Translations under genes and position numbers: made by a program | Origin: Pratylenchus scribneri | Taxonomy: Eukaryota; Nematoda; Chromadorea; Rhabditida; Pratylenchidae | DNA length: 64,000 bases | Assembly: GCA_030063045.1 (NCBI GenBank) | Contig: JAQSEB010000145.1 | Span: forward strand, 372,001-436,000 | Direction of reading: 5' to 3' | Part shown: in pieces, positions 35,067 through 46,999 of the stretch | How positions within the stretch are numbered: the stretch's first letter is position 1 | Layout of the letters: every line of letters begins with the position of its first letter | Notes under the pieces: model-generated | Told to the model about the DNA's origin: nothing | Seen by the model: only the letters and a program-made list of their open reading frames with translations | The model's database searches: none

Positions 35067-38000
35067 TTAAATATTCCTTCGACAGGAGGGAATTTTCAAA
35101 GAGGTACTCTGATTCAAAATAATTGGGGCAACCACATTCATTTTATTTCCATTTTTGGCAACTCCCATTCCCATTCCCAAATGAATTCCATTCGAATTGT
35201 TTTGCCCTTGAGCAGTATCAGGAAGACCATAGCAAAATTTGAAAAAGTTATGAAATTCCTTTTTCATTGCTGCCCGATATTCGGTGCTGAAGTGAAAGAA
35301 AAAAATTAAAAAAATTACCTATTTCTGATTTCTATAGAAAGGAAAAAAATGAAAAAAAGTATTTTTTATCGACAAACCAGTTTTTTGTGTATAACTTTTT
35401 TGTGCTAGATCCTAGATTCCAAACCTTTTACCCATTTTATAAAGCTCATCGAGACACGTCGATTGATATATAGAAAATCAGGGTTTGGTTCAAAATTAAA
35501 AGAGTTATGAACCAAAAACTAAAATATGCTTTAGACGGTTTAATACCTTAATTGTGGCCAAACCCTGACAAATTATAGATCAATCGATGCATCTCGATGA
35601 GCTCAATAAAATGGGTACAAGGTTTGTAGGTCTAGGATAAAAAAACATAAAAAACTGGTTTCTCGGAAAAAACCCCAATTTTGTCGACAAAAAAACCGCA
35701 CCCAAAAAAATGCGGTTCTTTTGCCGAAAGATCGGTTTCAAACATCAGTTTTTGGGGATAACTTTTTAGTGCTTGATCATAGACCCTCATATACCCATTT
35801 AATAATAGATCTCGTCAAGGCGCATTGAATGGTATATAAAATGTAATAGTTTGGCCAAAATACAAAGTGTTAAACCGATTAAACCCTATTTTGATTTTTG
35901 GTTTATAACTCATTTAATTTTGAATCAATAACCCGACAAACCAAAAATTTTCCTTCATTTTGACCACGATGAGATCTATCAAATGTCTATAAGATTATGG
36001 ATCAAGGATAAAGCACTAAAAAACAGTTATTCTCAAAAATCTGATCTTTCGGAAAAAAGAACCCAAATTTTTCGATAAAAAAACTTTTTCTCAAAAAAAA
36101 ATTAATGCAGAACCTGCTAAAAAAGAGAACGGGAACTTCCAAAGCGGAAGCAGCCTTCCAAAGAAGCAACAAAAGTCGGCCGAACAAATAATTCACATCC
36201 GCACTTATTGGCAGTAATGGGAGGAGATAAGTTCGAAGGACTGGTGCCGGAAGCATACAGCAAAAAATCATGATCATTAGGACGAATATGGAATGGGAAA
36301 TACGCTTATCCGCCTCACTCTGCTTGCTGGCAAAGTCTTTAAAATAAATAAATTTGTCCTTTGCTCAATTTTTCATTAAAATTAATTGTAAGGTTACTAT
36401 TTTTTACCGACAAAACAGTTTTTGATTTCTAATAAATCATAAACCGGTTTTAGATTCTAAAAACCTTATATCAATTTGTAGACCTCATCAATACGCATTA
36501 ACAGTATATAAAATGTTCGGTTTTGTTCCAAAATTAGAGTTTAAAATAAAAAAAACGGTAAAAGGATTTAAACGGTTTATTGTCTTTTAATTTTGATTAA
36601 ACAATGGCAAATTTTATAAGGCAAAAGTGGAATTCACGCAAAACTGGAATTTACACACTATTTCGCCGAAGAAGCAGAGTACAAACCTAACCCTAACCTT
36701 TAGCCCCTAACCCTAATCCCTTGCTCCGAACCCCTAAACCCCTAACCCTATACTTAGTTTTTTAAAATTAAAACTTTCTCCGATTCTCTGACGAAAATAG
36801 TGTGTAAATTCCAGTTTTGCTTCCATTTTTGCCGCCGACATATACCAATCGATGCGTCTCGATGAGATCTACAAAATGATATAAAATTTATAGGATCTAA
36901 AACCGATTTCTGATTTATTAGTAGTCAAAAACTGATTATGGTAAAAAATGTTTTTGTCGGTAAAAAATTTTGTCGATCTCACATTTTCGCCGAAGAAGTA
37001 ACCAGATGAGTGCATAGTTGATGAATGCGCCCAAAAATAGGAACATAATTATGGTATTGAACAATAGTAAGGAGTCATTTTGCATGAAATCCGATGGCAA
37101 ACAATAGACTGGTCTGGAATTTCAATTTCCATTATATAATTATTTTAATCCAGATTAATTCTAATTGAATATATTTAAAAAGGACAATTTTTAAAAAAAT
37201 AAATTATTAAAAATTTTCAATATGAATTTTAATAGGGCTAGGAATTTTATTGATTTCAATATTTTGTTTGTGAATTTAAAATAACTTGAAACAAACGTAA
37301 AACATGTTTTTATTAATATTTTCGTTGATTTTCATGAAATTTTTTTGTCTTTATTCATCAATATTTTTCCATATTTGGCCAACAATAATATTGATGTCAA
37401 TATTTCGGCATTTTTAGACTATTTTTTTAGTTATGCCCGAAATTTACTTATTTAAGCTTGGTGCAACAATTTCATGATAAAAACAGAATGTCGTATAGAG
37501 CGAGATTGTTGCAGCAAAAGTCACCAACACAAACACATGAACTCCTTTATGGTGTTTTGAGATTTGCTGATATCTGTTAAAAATTTTCCTTTTACTACAA
37601 AAAGCCTTTACTACAAACTACAATAAAGAGGTAGAAAAGAAATTGGTACTACTTTCTCAATATCGAGGGGGAGGTGGGGGGAGGGATGGGGATTATCAAT
37701 ATCAAAGCGATAAGATCTCTATAATATATATAGGTAGATTAGGAAGATGATGAAGATCTTCTTCATCTCATCCTCATCTTCATCCTCATTTTCCTCATTT
37801 CATCCTCATCTTAACCATCCTCATCATTTTCATCTTCATACTCATCTTCATCCTCCTCCTCTCATCTTCATCCTCCTCCTCTCATCATCATCATCAGCAT
37901 CATCATCCTCATCATCTTCATCTTCATATTCATCTTCATCATCCTCATCCTCATCCTCATCCTCATCTTCTTCATATTCATCTTCATCATCCTCATCTTC

Positions 38001-38072
38001 TTCATCTTCATCTTCATATTCATCTTCATCCTCCTCCTCTCATCTTCATCCTCCTCCTCTCATCATCATCAA

Positions 38073-38108
<36 letters not shown>

Positions 38109-39779
38109 CATCATCTTCATCTTCATATTCATCTTCATCATCCTCATCCTCATCTTCTTCATATTCATCATCATCATCATCTTCACCATCCTCATCTTCT
38201 TCATCATCATCTTCTTCTTCTTCATCATCTTCTTCTTCATTATCATCTTCTTCATCATCATCATCTTCTTCTTCATCAGCATCATCATATCATCTTTTCT
38301 TACTTAACCATCCCCCCCCCCCCCCCCCCCGATAATTGGCTACAAAAATTGCCAAAATGCCTATAAATAAAACCAACTTTATTGGGACTAGAATGCCCAT
38401 AAGACGATCAACGCTTATGAAGAAAATTACACTGTAGCTAATAAAGTCAGCAGATGGGGTTATTAGCTCAGCAAGGAAGCAATATTTCAATGGGATGGTT
38501 GTATTTGACAAATGCAGATAGGCAGGTAGAACAATTAGGGAGGATTCGGATAGTGTATCAGTGCATGCTAGGACTAGAAGCAATAGGCCACAGCTACTAT
38601 TACGAAGTTGACTGAAATTAAAATTGATTTTATTGTGGAGTGAAAAGAATAGGGAATATTTTTTACCGACAAAAATATTTTTTTACCTACAAAAGAATAT
38701 TTGATTTCTAGTAAATCTGAAATCGATTTTATACCGTACAAACCTTGTACCAATTTGTATATCTAATCGAGAGTCGAGAACGAGACGCATCGAATGGTAT
38801 ATAAAATGTCAGATTTTGACCGAAAATTAAAGATTTTATGACCAAAAACTTGACATTAAATATTTTGTCGGAAAAAAAAGTAAAATGTGAGTAGGTAAAA
38901 TTAATATTAAAAGTATATTCATTAATTGATTATTAATTCTTTCTTCATCTAATAATTTATTATATGCCTCAAATAAAATAGTTAAGAAATTATCATTAGG
39001 ATTAGGACTGGGAAAAATTAAAATAGTGATTTTAATATTATGCTTTAAAACGTTAAAAAAAGCATTTCAAACGTTATTTGAACACAAAATATTGAATTAT
39101 TTTTTCACTTTTAGGCCTTTTTATGTCACTATTTTGCTATTTTTATCAATATTTTAGTATTTTTGGAAATTTTCTAAAAATTCAACCTAAAAATCAAAAT
39201 TTTCTCCGGTGTAGATTTTTACCAAATTTTTTTGCGGCTAAACCAATTTTGTCTAAAATTTTTTTTAATAGAGGGTAGAGAACATTTTTCGTTAAAAATT
39301 TTTTCTTTTAGATCATTTTGATCACATTTTGAGGCCTTTTTTCTTCAAAAAAATTTTTAGGCAAAATTTTTATACGACTTTTTGAAATTTTTGTCACTAT
39401 TTTGGGAATTTTTCACTATTTATACATCACTATTTAGTGTCATTTTTTCGATTTTAAATCACTATTTTTTTCAGCCCCAATCTTCATATATGATATATGA
39501 AGAGGATGAAGAGTGAAGACCATTAAGGTTAAAAACCTTTTTAATATTTGCATTTTGCACTTTATAGTTTTGTTTTCTATTCACAATATAATAACCTTCT
39601 TTTTTTATGTTAATTCAGAATTAACATATCAAAAAATTTTGCATTGTTTTTCTCAAATTCCAATATTTTATATACCTGTTTTTTATTACAACATAAATGA
39701 AGCTCAAATTCGTTATGAAACCAATTGTGCAGATAACAGATTGGAGGAGGACAATTAATAGCAAAAAAGTATTGTCCAT
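35067..39779 (-). CDS. Serpentine 7TM chemoreceptor (Srsx-like), copy B
   Basis: Six exons: 39676-39779, 38378-38611, 37448-37573, 36983-37113, 36114-36336 and 35067-35286, about 345 residues. Exons 1-5 have the same lengths as in the 21714-28500 gene; only the last exon differs (220 versus 184 nt), lengthening the tail (GIHLGMGMGVAKNGNKMN). Key features: TM1 GFITNLSFIYVVIKN, SVDRLMGILVPIKYQQ after TM3, CLPSDFMQNDSLLLFNT before TM5, EYRAAMKKEFHNFF after TM7. The first exon lies antisense to a misleading plus-strand frame at 39513-39758. Introns carry a TCATCN microsatellite (intron 2), family-a elements, a telomere-like-core element and, in intron 1, one monomer of the satellite expanded in copy A. 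Likely a sensory GPCR; ligand unknown. Confidence 0.85.
35395..36010. repeat. Two family-a elements in tandem
   Basis: Two palindromic copies (about 35395-35650 and 35750-36010) share tcgatgcatctcgatgagct-like arms and cttttttttgccgaaagatc-like flanks. They lie in the last intron of receptor B. Confidence 0.55.
36405..36970. repeat. Family-a element split by a nested element
   Basis: The left half (36405-36625: gattctaataaatcataaac, gacctcatcaatacgcatt) and right half (36842-36970: ccaatcgatgcgtctcgatg, agatctac) are separated by the 36628-36836 element. Confidence 0.55.
36628..36836. mobile_element. Inverted-repeat element with CCCTAA-like core
   Basis: Arms aaaactggaatttacacact and its complement agtgtgtaaattccagtttt (outer ggcaaaagtgg / ccatttttgcc) enclose 36685-36755, a run of cctaaccctaacc, cccctaaccctaatccc and cccctaacccta. 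Nested inside a family-a element. Confidence 0.7.
37745..38335. repeat. TCATCN microsatellite and poly-C run in receptor intron 2
   Basis: About 540 bp of tcatcatcatcc / tcatcttc trinucleotide-type repeat, ending in a run of about 20 C. It produces long Ser/Ile- or Met-rich frames on both strands that are not genes. Confidence 0.9.
38665..38880. repeat. Family-a element
   Basis: Contains tctagtaaatctgaaatcg, tatctaatcgagag, gagacgcatcgaatggtata and tgaccgaaaattaaagat. Intron 1 of receptor B. Confidence 0.5.
39000..39485. repeat. Possible degenerate inverted-repeat element
   Basis: gattaggactgggaaaaatt...aaatagtgatt on the left and aaatcactattttttt...cagccccaatc on the right are imperfect inverted repeats; cactattt recurs inside. 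Intron 1 of receptor B. Confidence 0.4.
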
Positions 39780-40278
39780 TAAATCGGATTATTTCTATAT
39801 AAATTCAACAGGTAGAATAAAATAAATAATGGAAGGAAAAAAAAGGCATATGGCATAATGATAGTGATAATCACATATATTCATGATTAATTCGAAAATC
39901 ACTAATTATGGCCATATGCCTACTAATGGATTCGTTTTGCAATAAATATAGCTTTAATATATCATTAACTGGTATTTTTCCTAGAGTTGAAGAAGGTGTA
40001 GATTAGAGATCGGACGGGACGGTAACCCGTTCATCAGGAAAATTCGGGAAACGGGAAAGGGAATTGTCGAAATTCCTGAAAAATTCCCATTTAGTCATCC
40101 TTTTAATACAGTAGCAAAATAAGGAATTGGGAGAAATTATAAAATGGAATAATTTTATGGGAAAGGATAGAGGAATGTATATTTTTGGGTTCTTTATAAT
40201 GGGAACATCAAAAATGCCTATGGCAGATAAAATTGAAAATTTGTTTAATGGTGGGAAATTGCCTGGCTGAGGCAAATA

Positions 40279-41300
40279 TTTGAATATTATTTTCTGCACA
40301 ATAAATTTATGAAGTTTGATTATCTTGGGAAAATTGCCTCGAAACTATAACATTGCCACCATACATTTTTCCTAAAAAAATTTTTTATTTTATTTTGCTA
40401 AAAACATGTTTTTAGAGGTTTTCGATAATGGGGAATCCGAATTTGCCGTTAGTTTTTTATTATCTTTATTGGCGGAACCGGTATAGGTTTACAAACCGAT
40501 TTCGAAAAATTGGACTTTGATATTTTGGGATATATTATAAAAGAATCTACGCATTTTGATGAGCTGATCACAAATCTATAATCGGTCTCACATAAAACCC
40601 AAAATTAAAAAAAGTTATGGCCATTTAAAATTTCTTAAGATACATAGCTGACCCACATGATTAAATGGCCATAGCTTTTTTAGTTTTAGGTTTTATGCGA
40701 AATAGCAGATGCATTCTCATCTCATCGAGGCGCTTCGAATGAGCTATTATATGTTGATGATGAAAAAATAAAAAATTTTGTCAAATTTTAGCTGAAATTT
40801 TCCTAAAAATCTAATTTATGGGGGGGGGGTGCAAATTTGTTCCATTTTTACAACAAAATCGGCGGGCTTGTATATAAAGAGAATTGAATGGTTATTTAAA
40901 CGCCGGTTCATTGTTATATCACAACAAACAACGAGAACATACTCTGATGCCTGATCCGACCGGCAGAGTTTGCACGAAAACACGAAATTAAAAAAACTAC
41001 GAAAAGTGAGAAAATTACGATAACGAAACGAAATTTCGTCCAGCTATGCTGCCTGCCTACAAATTTGTTCTCAATTAAAAATACAAAACTTCAGTGAATA
41101 AGAAAATAAAGGTTCAAAAATTTGTTAAGTTTAGCTAAAAACACGCAATACATTAGAATTATTAAAAATGCCGGCAAAAATATCCTACAAAATAAAGGTC
41201 ATCAAAACATTCATTCTCAGTATTAAAATTTGAATATTATTTCCTGCACAATAAATTTATGAAGTTTGATTATCTTGGGAAAATTGCCTCGAACTAACAT
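40279..41300. repeat. Segment bracketed by a 72-bp direct repeat
   Basis: 40279-40350 and 41229-41300 are nearly identical (tttgaatattatt...ctgcacaataaatttatgaag...ggaaaattgcctcg). Between them lie a palindromic stretch around tggccatttaaa / ttaaatggccata (40618-40675) and the dispersed block at 40770-41225. No gene is seen in 39780-41837. Confidence 0.6.
40770..41225. repeat. Dispersed block, copy 1
   Basis: Direct repeat of 45752-46222, with conserved stretches such as gatccgaccggcagagtttg, ctgcctgcctac and atgccggcaaa. No ORF is preserved between the two. Confidence 0.7.
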
Positions 41301-41837
41301 TTGAATAGTTTACTTTATTAAGGACAGAGGAACATAAGCTTTGTGCATGTTCTTGATTGTTAAACAATTTATGAGAATATGAGAATTACTCCATTGACTA
41401 AGAAATAATAAGGACTCATTGGAAGGACTCATTGGTCGCAAATTTACAATGGAACAATGGGGCATTAACTGAAAATGAACAGCAATAGAAAATAAAATGA
41501 GAAATATTTAAATTTGCTGAAAGAGTATTATTTCTCTTTTTGGGTAAGTTGACCCAGAGAGAATGCCTTAAATAAAATCCTTTTATTAATTTTTAATACA
41601 TCCGGACAATTCAGAATTTCGGACTAGATAACGCCAAAATCATCTTATTCTTATTGCCTATTAGAAATTACCAATAATCTACATTGCCTGATGCCTGATA
41701 AGCTTAAAATTCTATATGCATGGATACAGTGACAAATTATTATTATTATTATTATTATTAAAATTACATTTTTAAATACAAAAAAAACAAAACTAATGTA
41801 ATGAATTATTTTAGAGGACGGAGAATTTCTTTATTAT

Positions 41838-44790
41838 TTAATATTTCATGGCCATCATCTTTGCATTTGCACTTCTTTCTTTTACTGTAATAATTTTTAC
41901 TTGGCCCGAAAATGAGAGCGCACCAATTTGCTGGCGTGGTGCGACTAGCAAAAAAATCCAATTGTAATAGAGCACACAAAGAGTCAAATTCATTGTAGCC
42001 ATTACAGTGGAAAAATTGGCCACAAAAAGATTTAACATAACCGGCATTATCTTAAAATATGACATATTCTGCATATTTCCAAATAAATTTTTATTAAATA
42101 TTCCTTAATTTTTTTTTCTCAATCTAATTATCATACTTACTTTGGTTAAATTTACAATCTGGAAAATAAATGCCGGCAATACTTCCAGAAAAATTTCGCA
42201 AATAACAGTAAATTTAACAACTCGATTTTTCTGAAATTTTTTTATTAATTATTAAGGCTGGGATTTTTATTAAAAAATCCAGAAATATTTATGGAAATAT
42301 TGATGAAATATTGACAAAAATTTTTAAAATTTATTTAAAAACTCAAATTTTGGCAATAATTAATTTTTCAAAAATTTACCAAAATCAATTTTATCTTAGT
42401 TTTTTTTTAAAAAATTCAAAATTTTTATTAAAGTTCCTAATTTTTTTAAAAATTTCTCCAAAATTTTAAAAATTAGTAAAATTTTTCCAAATATTCAATA
42501 TATATAAAAAAATTTACGAAAATGGCCAAAAATGCCGAAATATTAATATTAATATTAGAAAAAAATAGAAAATCAACAAGAAAATTGATAAAAAAAATGT
42601 TTTACTTTGGTTTTAAAGCTGCTTTAATTATATTTTAATTTTTATTAATATATAAATAAATTATTCTAAATACAGTTTCATTAGAATAGTTTGTTTTATC
42701 CAAATGATTATAAATTATCATACAATGTTTTTGCCCATTTCCTTGTTTAAGCACATAAAGAAAAAGACGCTACAAAAAATGTCCAATCCTCCAAAGGTCA
42801 ATTTCAAAGCAGTCTGAGGAATATAACCAAATTTCGGCGAATTATTGATTAAAGGTGGTGATTTGAGAACTGTTAAATTTGAAAAATGTAATTTTGTAAT
42901 TTTTAATATGTGGTTGGCAAAATCGGTTTTAAACCGGGGTATTCGGTTTTCCCAGTTTGTCTTAGTTTTCAGTTTGAAAAAATTCTCGGTTTTCGGCCTT
43001 TTCCAGTTTTTCGGTTTTTTGAAAAATGGTTAAAAAATTTCAAAAATTTAAATTTTTCAAAAAAAATTTTTAAAAAAATCAAATATTATTTCCAATATTT
43101 ATTTATTTATTTCTATATCTTCTTGCCCCACAGAGGGTAATTCTAGCTAAAAATAGGACGGTATGGAGAAAAATTTTATCTCGAAGGGAGAAAAATTATA
43201 GCTAAGAATGTCCCTTCAAGGTAAAATTTTAATAAAAATTGACCCTCAGGATGAATAGTAAAACCGAAAAACCGTCGGTTTGGACCTGAGTTTTCGGTTT
43301 TCTCGGTTTTCGAACCTCTATATTCGGTAGTTGGACTAAAAACCCGGTTTTTCGGATCAAAAATCCGGTTTTCGGTTTCGATTTTTGGGACAAAAACCCG
43401 GTTTTTTCGGTTTCGGTCGGTTAACCAACTTTGTCCAAACCTAATTTTTAATATTAAATAAATTTTTTTTTTTTAATTTTTTATATTTATTTATTTTAAA
43501 AATATAATTTAAAATGACTAGTCTAAAATTATTTAAATAATTCTAAAACTTTATATCAATTGTAAATGAATTTTACCTGTGGCTGGATCCAATGGCATTT
43601 CAAGAAAATACCAAATTATTGTTAAAATATAAACCACCGGGGTCAAAATGGCTGCTCCACAAATGTAATGTTTTCGGTAGCGCATAAAACTAATTGGAAA
43701 TCGAATGATCAAAATGCGCTCCACTGTCAAGATCAGTGACAAATACGGCTGTATGAAATTGTATGGGCCGGCGATGTTGTATATACAAACTACCAAGTAG
43801 AGATTGGCGCGCGGATCAAACAGCCCGAATGCCTGGATGAGTGAATTTAACATAAAGCAAAAGTTATTATTACACTTCAATAAATAATTTCTTCCGTATT
43901 ACGACATTTGAGAAATCCGACATTGGTGGCGAAATGTTCTGGTGTCGACGATGGTGGTAAAGCTGTTTTGGCATTGCTTATAGGGTAGCATTTTATTAGA
44001 CATAAAATTAGCTACAAAATAATAGCAAATGTATTAACCAATATTAAATATTCACCGAGTTATGACCAAAAACGGCCAGAAAAACAATTTTAATTAAACC
44101 AAAGGTTTTTTGGCCATAACTCGGTGAATACTCAACACATTGGCCAAAGTGTTTGATACCATTTTATAGCTAATTTTATGCCTAATAAAAAGATATAAAC
44201 AATGCCAAAACAACTTTATCGCCATCGGCATTAGACCATTTAGTCCGCAATTGTCGCATCCACAAATGTCGTGATACGGATTATTACAATTCAATAAATA
44301 AATTTTATCATTATAAGAAATTTTACTAAAATTTTTTGCTGCTTTCAAGGATCCAAAAAATACGAAAAAATTGTTTTAAAAATATGAATTATGTATGTTT
44401 AATATTTTTATTTATTATTTTTGTGATTTTATCAGTAATGATAATATTGTTATTAATTATTTTTTAAAAATTCGTAATTAAAAATTTTAGCTTCCTAAAT
44501 AATTGACTCACTTTCTGCAAATAAGTAATCATGCCCAAGGCCATCAGTAGAGCATGGAAGCCGAGGAACAGTTTCAAAATAGCCGAAATTTTCACAGAGA
44601 ATTTTGCAAATATTGGCACAAAAATTAGCAAATTTCCAATCAGTAAAAGTGAAATTGTTTGAAGACTGAGCACAATTCCAATCTGCACATTGCTGAACAA
44701 CATTGTAAGTGTGTCATTTACGGAAGTATAATAGCTGTTAGGGTTTGAAGAAAATGTGAGAATTGGAATTGGTGCGGATTCGGATTGCAT
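41838..44790 (-). CDS. Serpentine 7TM receptor, third gene
   Basis: Five exons in frame: 44512-44790, 43577-43832, 42724-42869, 42141-42230 and 41838-42068, about 333 residues. Exon 1 holds an extracellular N-terminus, TM1 (ISLLLIGNLLIFVPIF) and TM2. Exon 2 holds TM3-TM4 with LILTVERILIIRFPISFMRY at the E/DRY position. Exon 3 is TM5 (GLDIFCSVFFFMCLNKEMGK), exon 4 TM6 (FTVICEIFLEVLPAFIFQIV), exon 5 TM7 plus a short basic tail ending MMAMKY. It belongs to the nematode serpentine superfamily but is not close to the Srsx-like pair; family not assigned. Intron 1 holds the 43893-44280 element and intron 2 the hAT-like 42907-43443 element. Complete and apparently functional. Confidence 0.85.
42907..43443. 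mobile_element. Probable hAT-type element rich in CGGTTTT
   Basis: Imperfect terminal repeats (tatgtggttggcaaaatcgg; right end complement taggtttggacaaagttgg) are flanked by the 8-bp repeat ATTTTTAA (42899-42906 and 43444-43451). The interior is dominated by ttcggtttt / aaaaccgg motifs. Intron 2 of the receptor. Confidence 0.6.
43893..44280. mobile_element. Family-b inverted-repeat element with long flanking repeat
   Basis: Ends tccgtattacgacatttg and, inverted, aaatgtcgtgatacgga; interior as in 6113-6485 (ggccataactcggtgaata). Both flanks carry a nearly identical 22-bp stretch, attattaca(c/a)ttcaataaataa, unusually long for a target duplication. Intron 1 of the receptor. Confidence 0.65.
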
Positions 44791-44984
44791 CTTTTGCCAG
44801 CGGGATGTGATTATTATTTTTATCTTTAAAATTCGCTTAAAAATATATAATTTATATTATATAGGTATAATCTATAATGCCATATTTTTTGTCCTACTTT
44901 CAAAATAGACAAAAGTGATAGTTGAATGGCGTTTGAAAATCGGACATAAATGGACGTTTTGAAAATTGCTACATAGTAATTTAT

Positions 44985-45700
44985 TCTAATAAATCTCTAA
45001 CCGATTTTAGACCCTACAAAGTACAAACCTTAGTAGATCTCATCGAGACGAATCGAATGGTTTATAAAATATAAAGTTTTGATCGTAATAATACAGTTCT
45101 TACCACACCTTTTTGAAAAAAATCCAAAGTTAATTTTTTGCTTCAAAATGCATTTTTAGGGGTAATCGAGGTCGGAGAATTCGAATCTGACAACCATATT
45201 GTAATATCTTACCATCTTGGTAAGGAAATGCCGACTTTTACCAAGAAAAAGCAAAAGTGGGACCAAGGGTATTTTTGGTCAAAAATTTTTCAGCGGTCAT
45301 AGCTCGCTTAAATTGTGGTATTATTATAATAAAAATAGTACCATTCTATTCAGCTCAACGAACTGCGCCGAATGAGCTATATATTGGCCATACAACAATT
45401 TTTCGCCAAAAATGCCCTTGGCCCCACCTTTGCTTTATCTTAGTAAATGTCGGCATTTGCTTACCAGGATGGTAAGATATGGTGAAATAGATAGCTGATT
45501 CGAATTCCCCGATCTCGATTACCCATAAAAACGCATTTTGCATCAAAAAATGAATTTTGAAATTTTTTTCAAAAAAGGTGTGGTACGAACTGTACTATTA
45601 CCTTTTGATCAAAAATTAAAGAGTATTAAACCGTTTAAACCATTTCCTGTTTTTGGTTTTAAATTCTTTAATTTAGGGCCAAAGCCTGACATTATGTAAA
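44985..45700. repeat. Family-a element split by a mariner-like foldback
   Basis: Left half 44985-45091 (gattttagaccctac, gatctcatcgagacgaatcg), right half 45595-45700 (ttgatcaaaaattaaagag, ttaaaccgtttaaacc). The split is caused by the 45094-45592 insertion. Confidence 0.6.
45094..45592. mobile_element. Mariner-like foldback element, TA target site
   Basis: Ends CAGTTCTTACCACACCTTTTT and, inverted, aaaaaggtgtggtacgaactg, each next to TA. Arms extend about 190 bp inward (including gggtaatcgaggtcgg / cgatctcgattaccc and atcttaccat pairs), so the whole element can fold back. The gaggtcgg module recalls the left array. No transposase. Confidence 0.75.
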
Positions 45701-45751
45701 CATTTATTTATTGTCAAAATGGTAGAAAGAAATTTTTTCTAAGTGATGAAA

Positions 45752-46222
45752 AAATGAAAATTTTGTCAAATTTTAGCTGAAATTTTCCTAAAAATCTAAT
45801 TTATGGGGTGCAAATTTTTCCATTTATATAACAAAATCGGCGGGACTGTATGAAGAGAATTGAATGGTTATTTAAACGCCAGTTCATTGTTATATCACAA
45901 CAAACAACGTAGAACGTACTCTGATGTCTGATCCGACCGGCAGAGTTTGCACGAATGAAATTGAAACCCAAAAAACCATAAAAATTGAGAAAATTAAGAA
46001 AAAGAAACGAAATTTCGTCCAGCCCTGCTGCCTGCCTACACATTTGTCCTCAATTAAAAATACAAAACTTCAGTGAATAAGAAAATAAAGGTTCAAAAAT
46101 TTGTTATTAAAGACACGCAATACATAAGAATTATTCAAATTATCACAATAAAATTAAATGAAATGCCGGCAAATATACTACTACAAACTAAAGGTCATCA
46201 AAACATTCATTCTCAGTATTAA
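45752..46222. repeat. Dispersed block, copy 2
   Basis: Direct copy of 40770-41225. The remaining 46223-46990 is AT-rich with no exon or repeat recognised. Confidence 0.65.
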
Positions 46223-46999
46223 ATTCTTATTAAAAGAAAATATTTCTGCCGAAAGTTGAATGCCGTCAAAATTTAAAGCTTACATAAAAAATGAAAATAT
46301 TTGAACATTTAAGAATTTAATCAAAAACCTTTTTAATTTGATACGATGATAAATTGTGTGAGAAAAAAATATGTATAATAGAAGCAAATTAAATATAGTC
46401 CAAAAGCATTGTAACCGGTCTAATTAGACCCAGAAAATATAATCCAAAAAAATTTTATTTCAATATTTAATCCTTATTAATAGCATTGAAGAAGATATTT
46501 AATAGCCTCCAATGCGATACCATGACATGTTGATTTTGATTCCCACAAAATACCAATCTCATAGAAAATTATTTCAATGCCATTTTAATTAATATTACTT
46601 TTTGAAAATGATTGCCAATGTTAATTTTATATTATCGATTGGCGAATTTCTCCTAAAAAATTTTCCAATCTTATTAAATGCAAAACTAATTGTTTGGAAT
46701 ATAATTATCAATTATTTATTTATCAATATTGGTATGATGTATGTGAAATAAGATAACATTTATTATTAGCGATCAAAAGAAAATCAACACAATATTTGAT
46801 CGTTTTCTATCATCCATTTCCATTTTTCGATTCATCATTATCAATTTATTTAATTAACGGGAAAAATATGTCAAAAAGGGAATTTAATTTGAAATGATAA
46901 AATTAAGCCATTTTGCTTCTTTTCTTTAAATTAATTCCATTGGTTTAAAATTCTTGAATAATCAAATTAAAATAATTTTAAAAAAGTGAATTTACCCCA

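Noticed and set aside
37747..38307. 186-codon frame rich in Ser and Ile, and Met/Lys-rich frame on the other strand
   Set aside because: Produced by a TCATCN microsatellite in a receptor intron.
39513..39758. Plus-strand frame with similar tails at 28400 and 16930
   Set aside because: Similarity is explained by the minus-strand first exon of the serpentine receptors, which splices in frame to exon 2.
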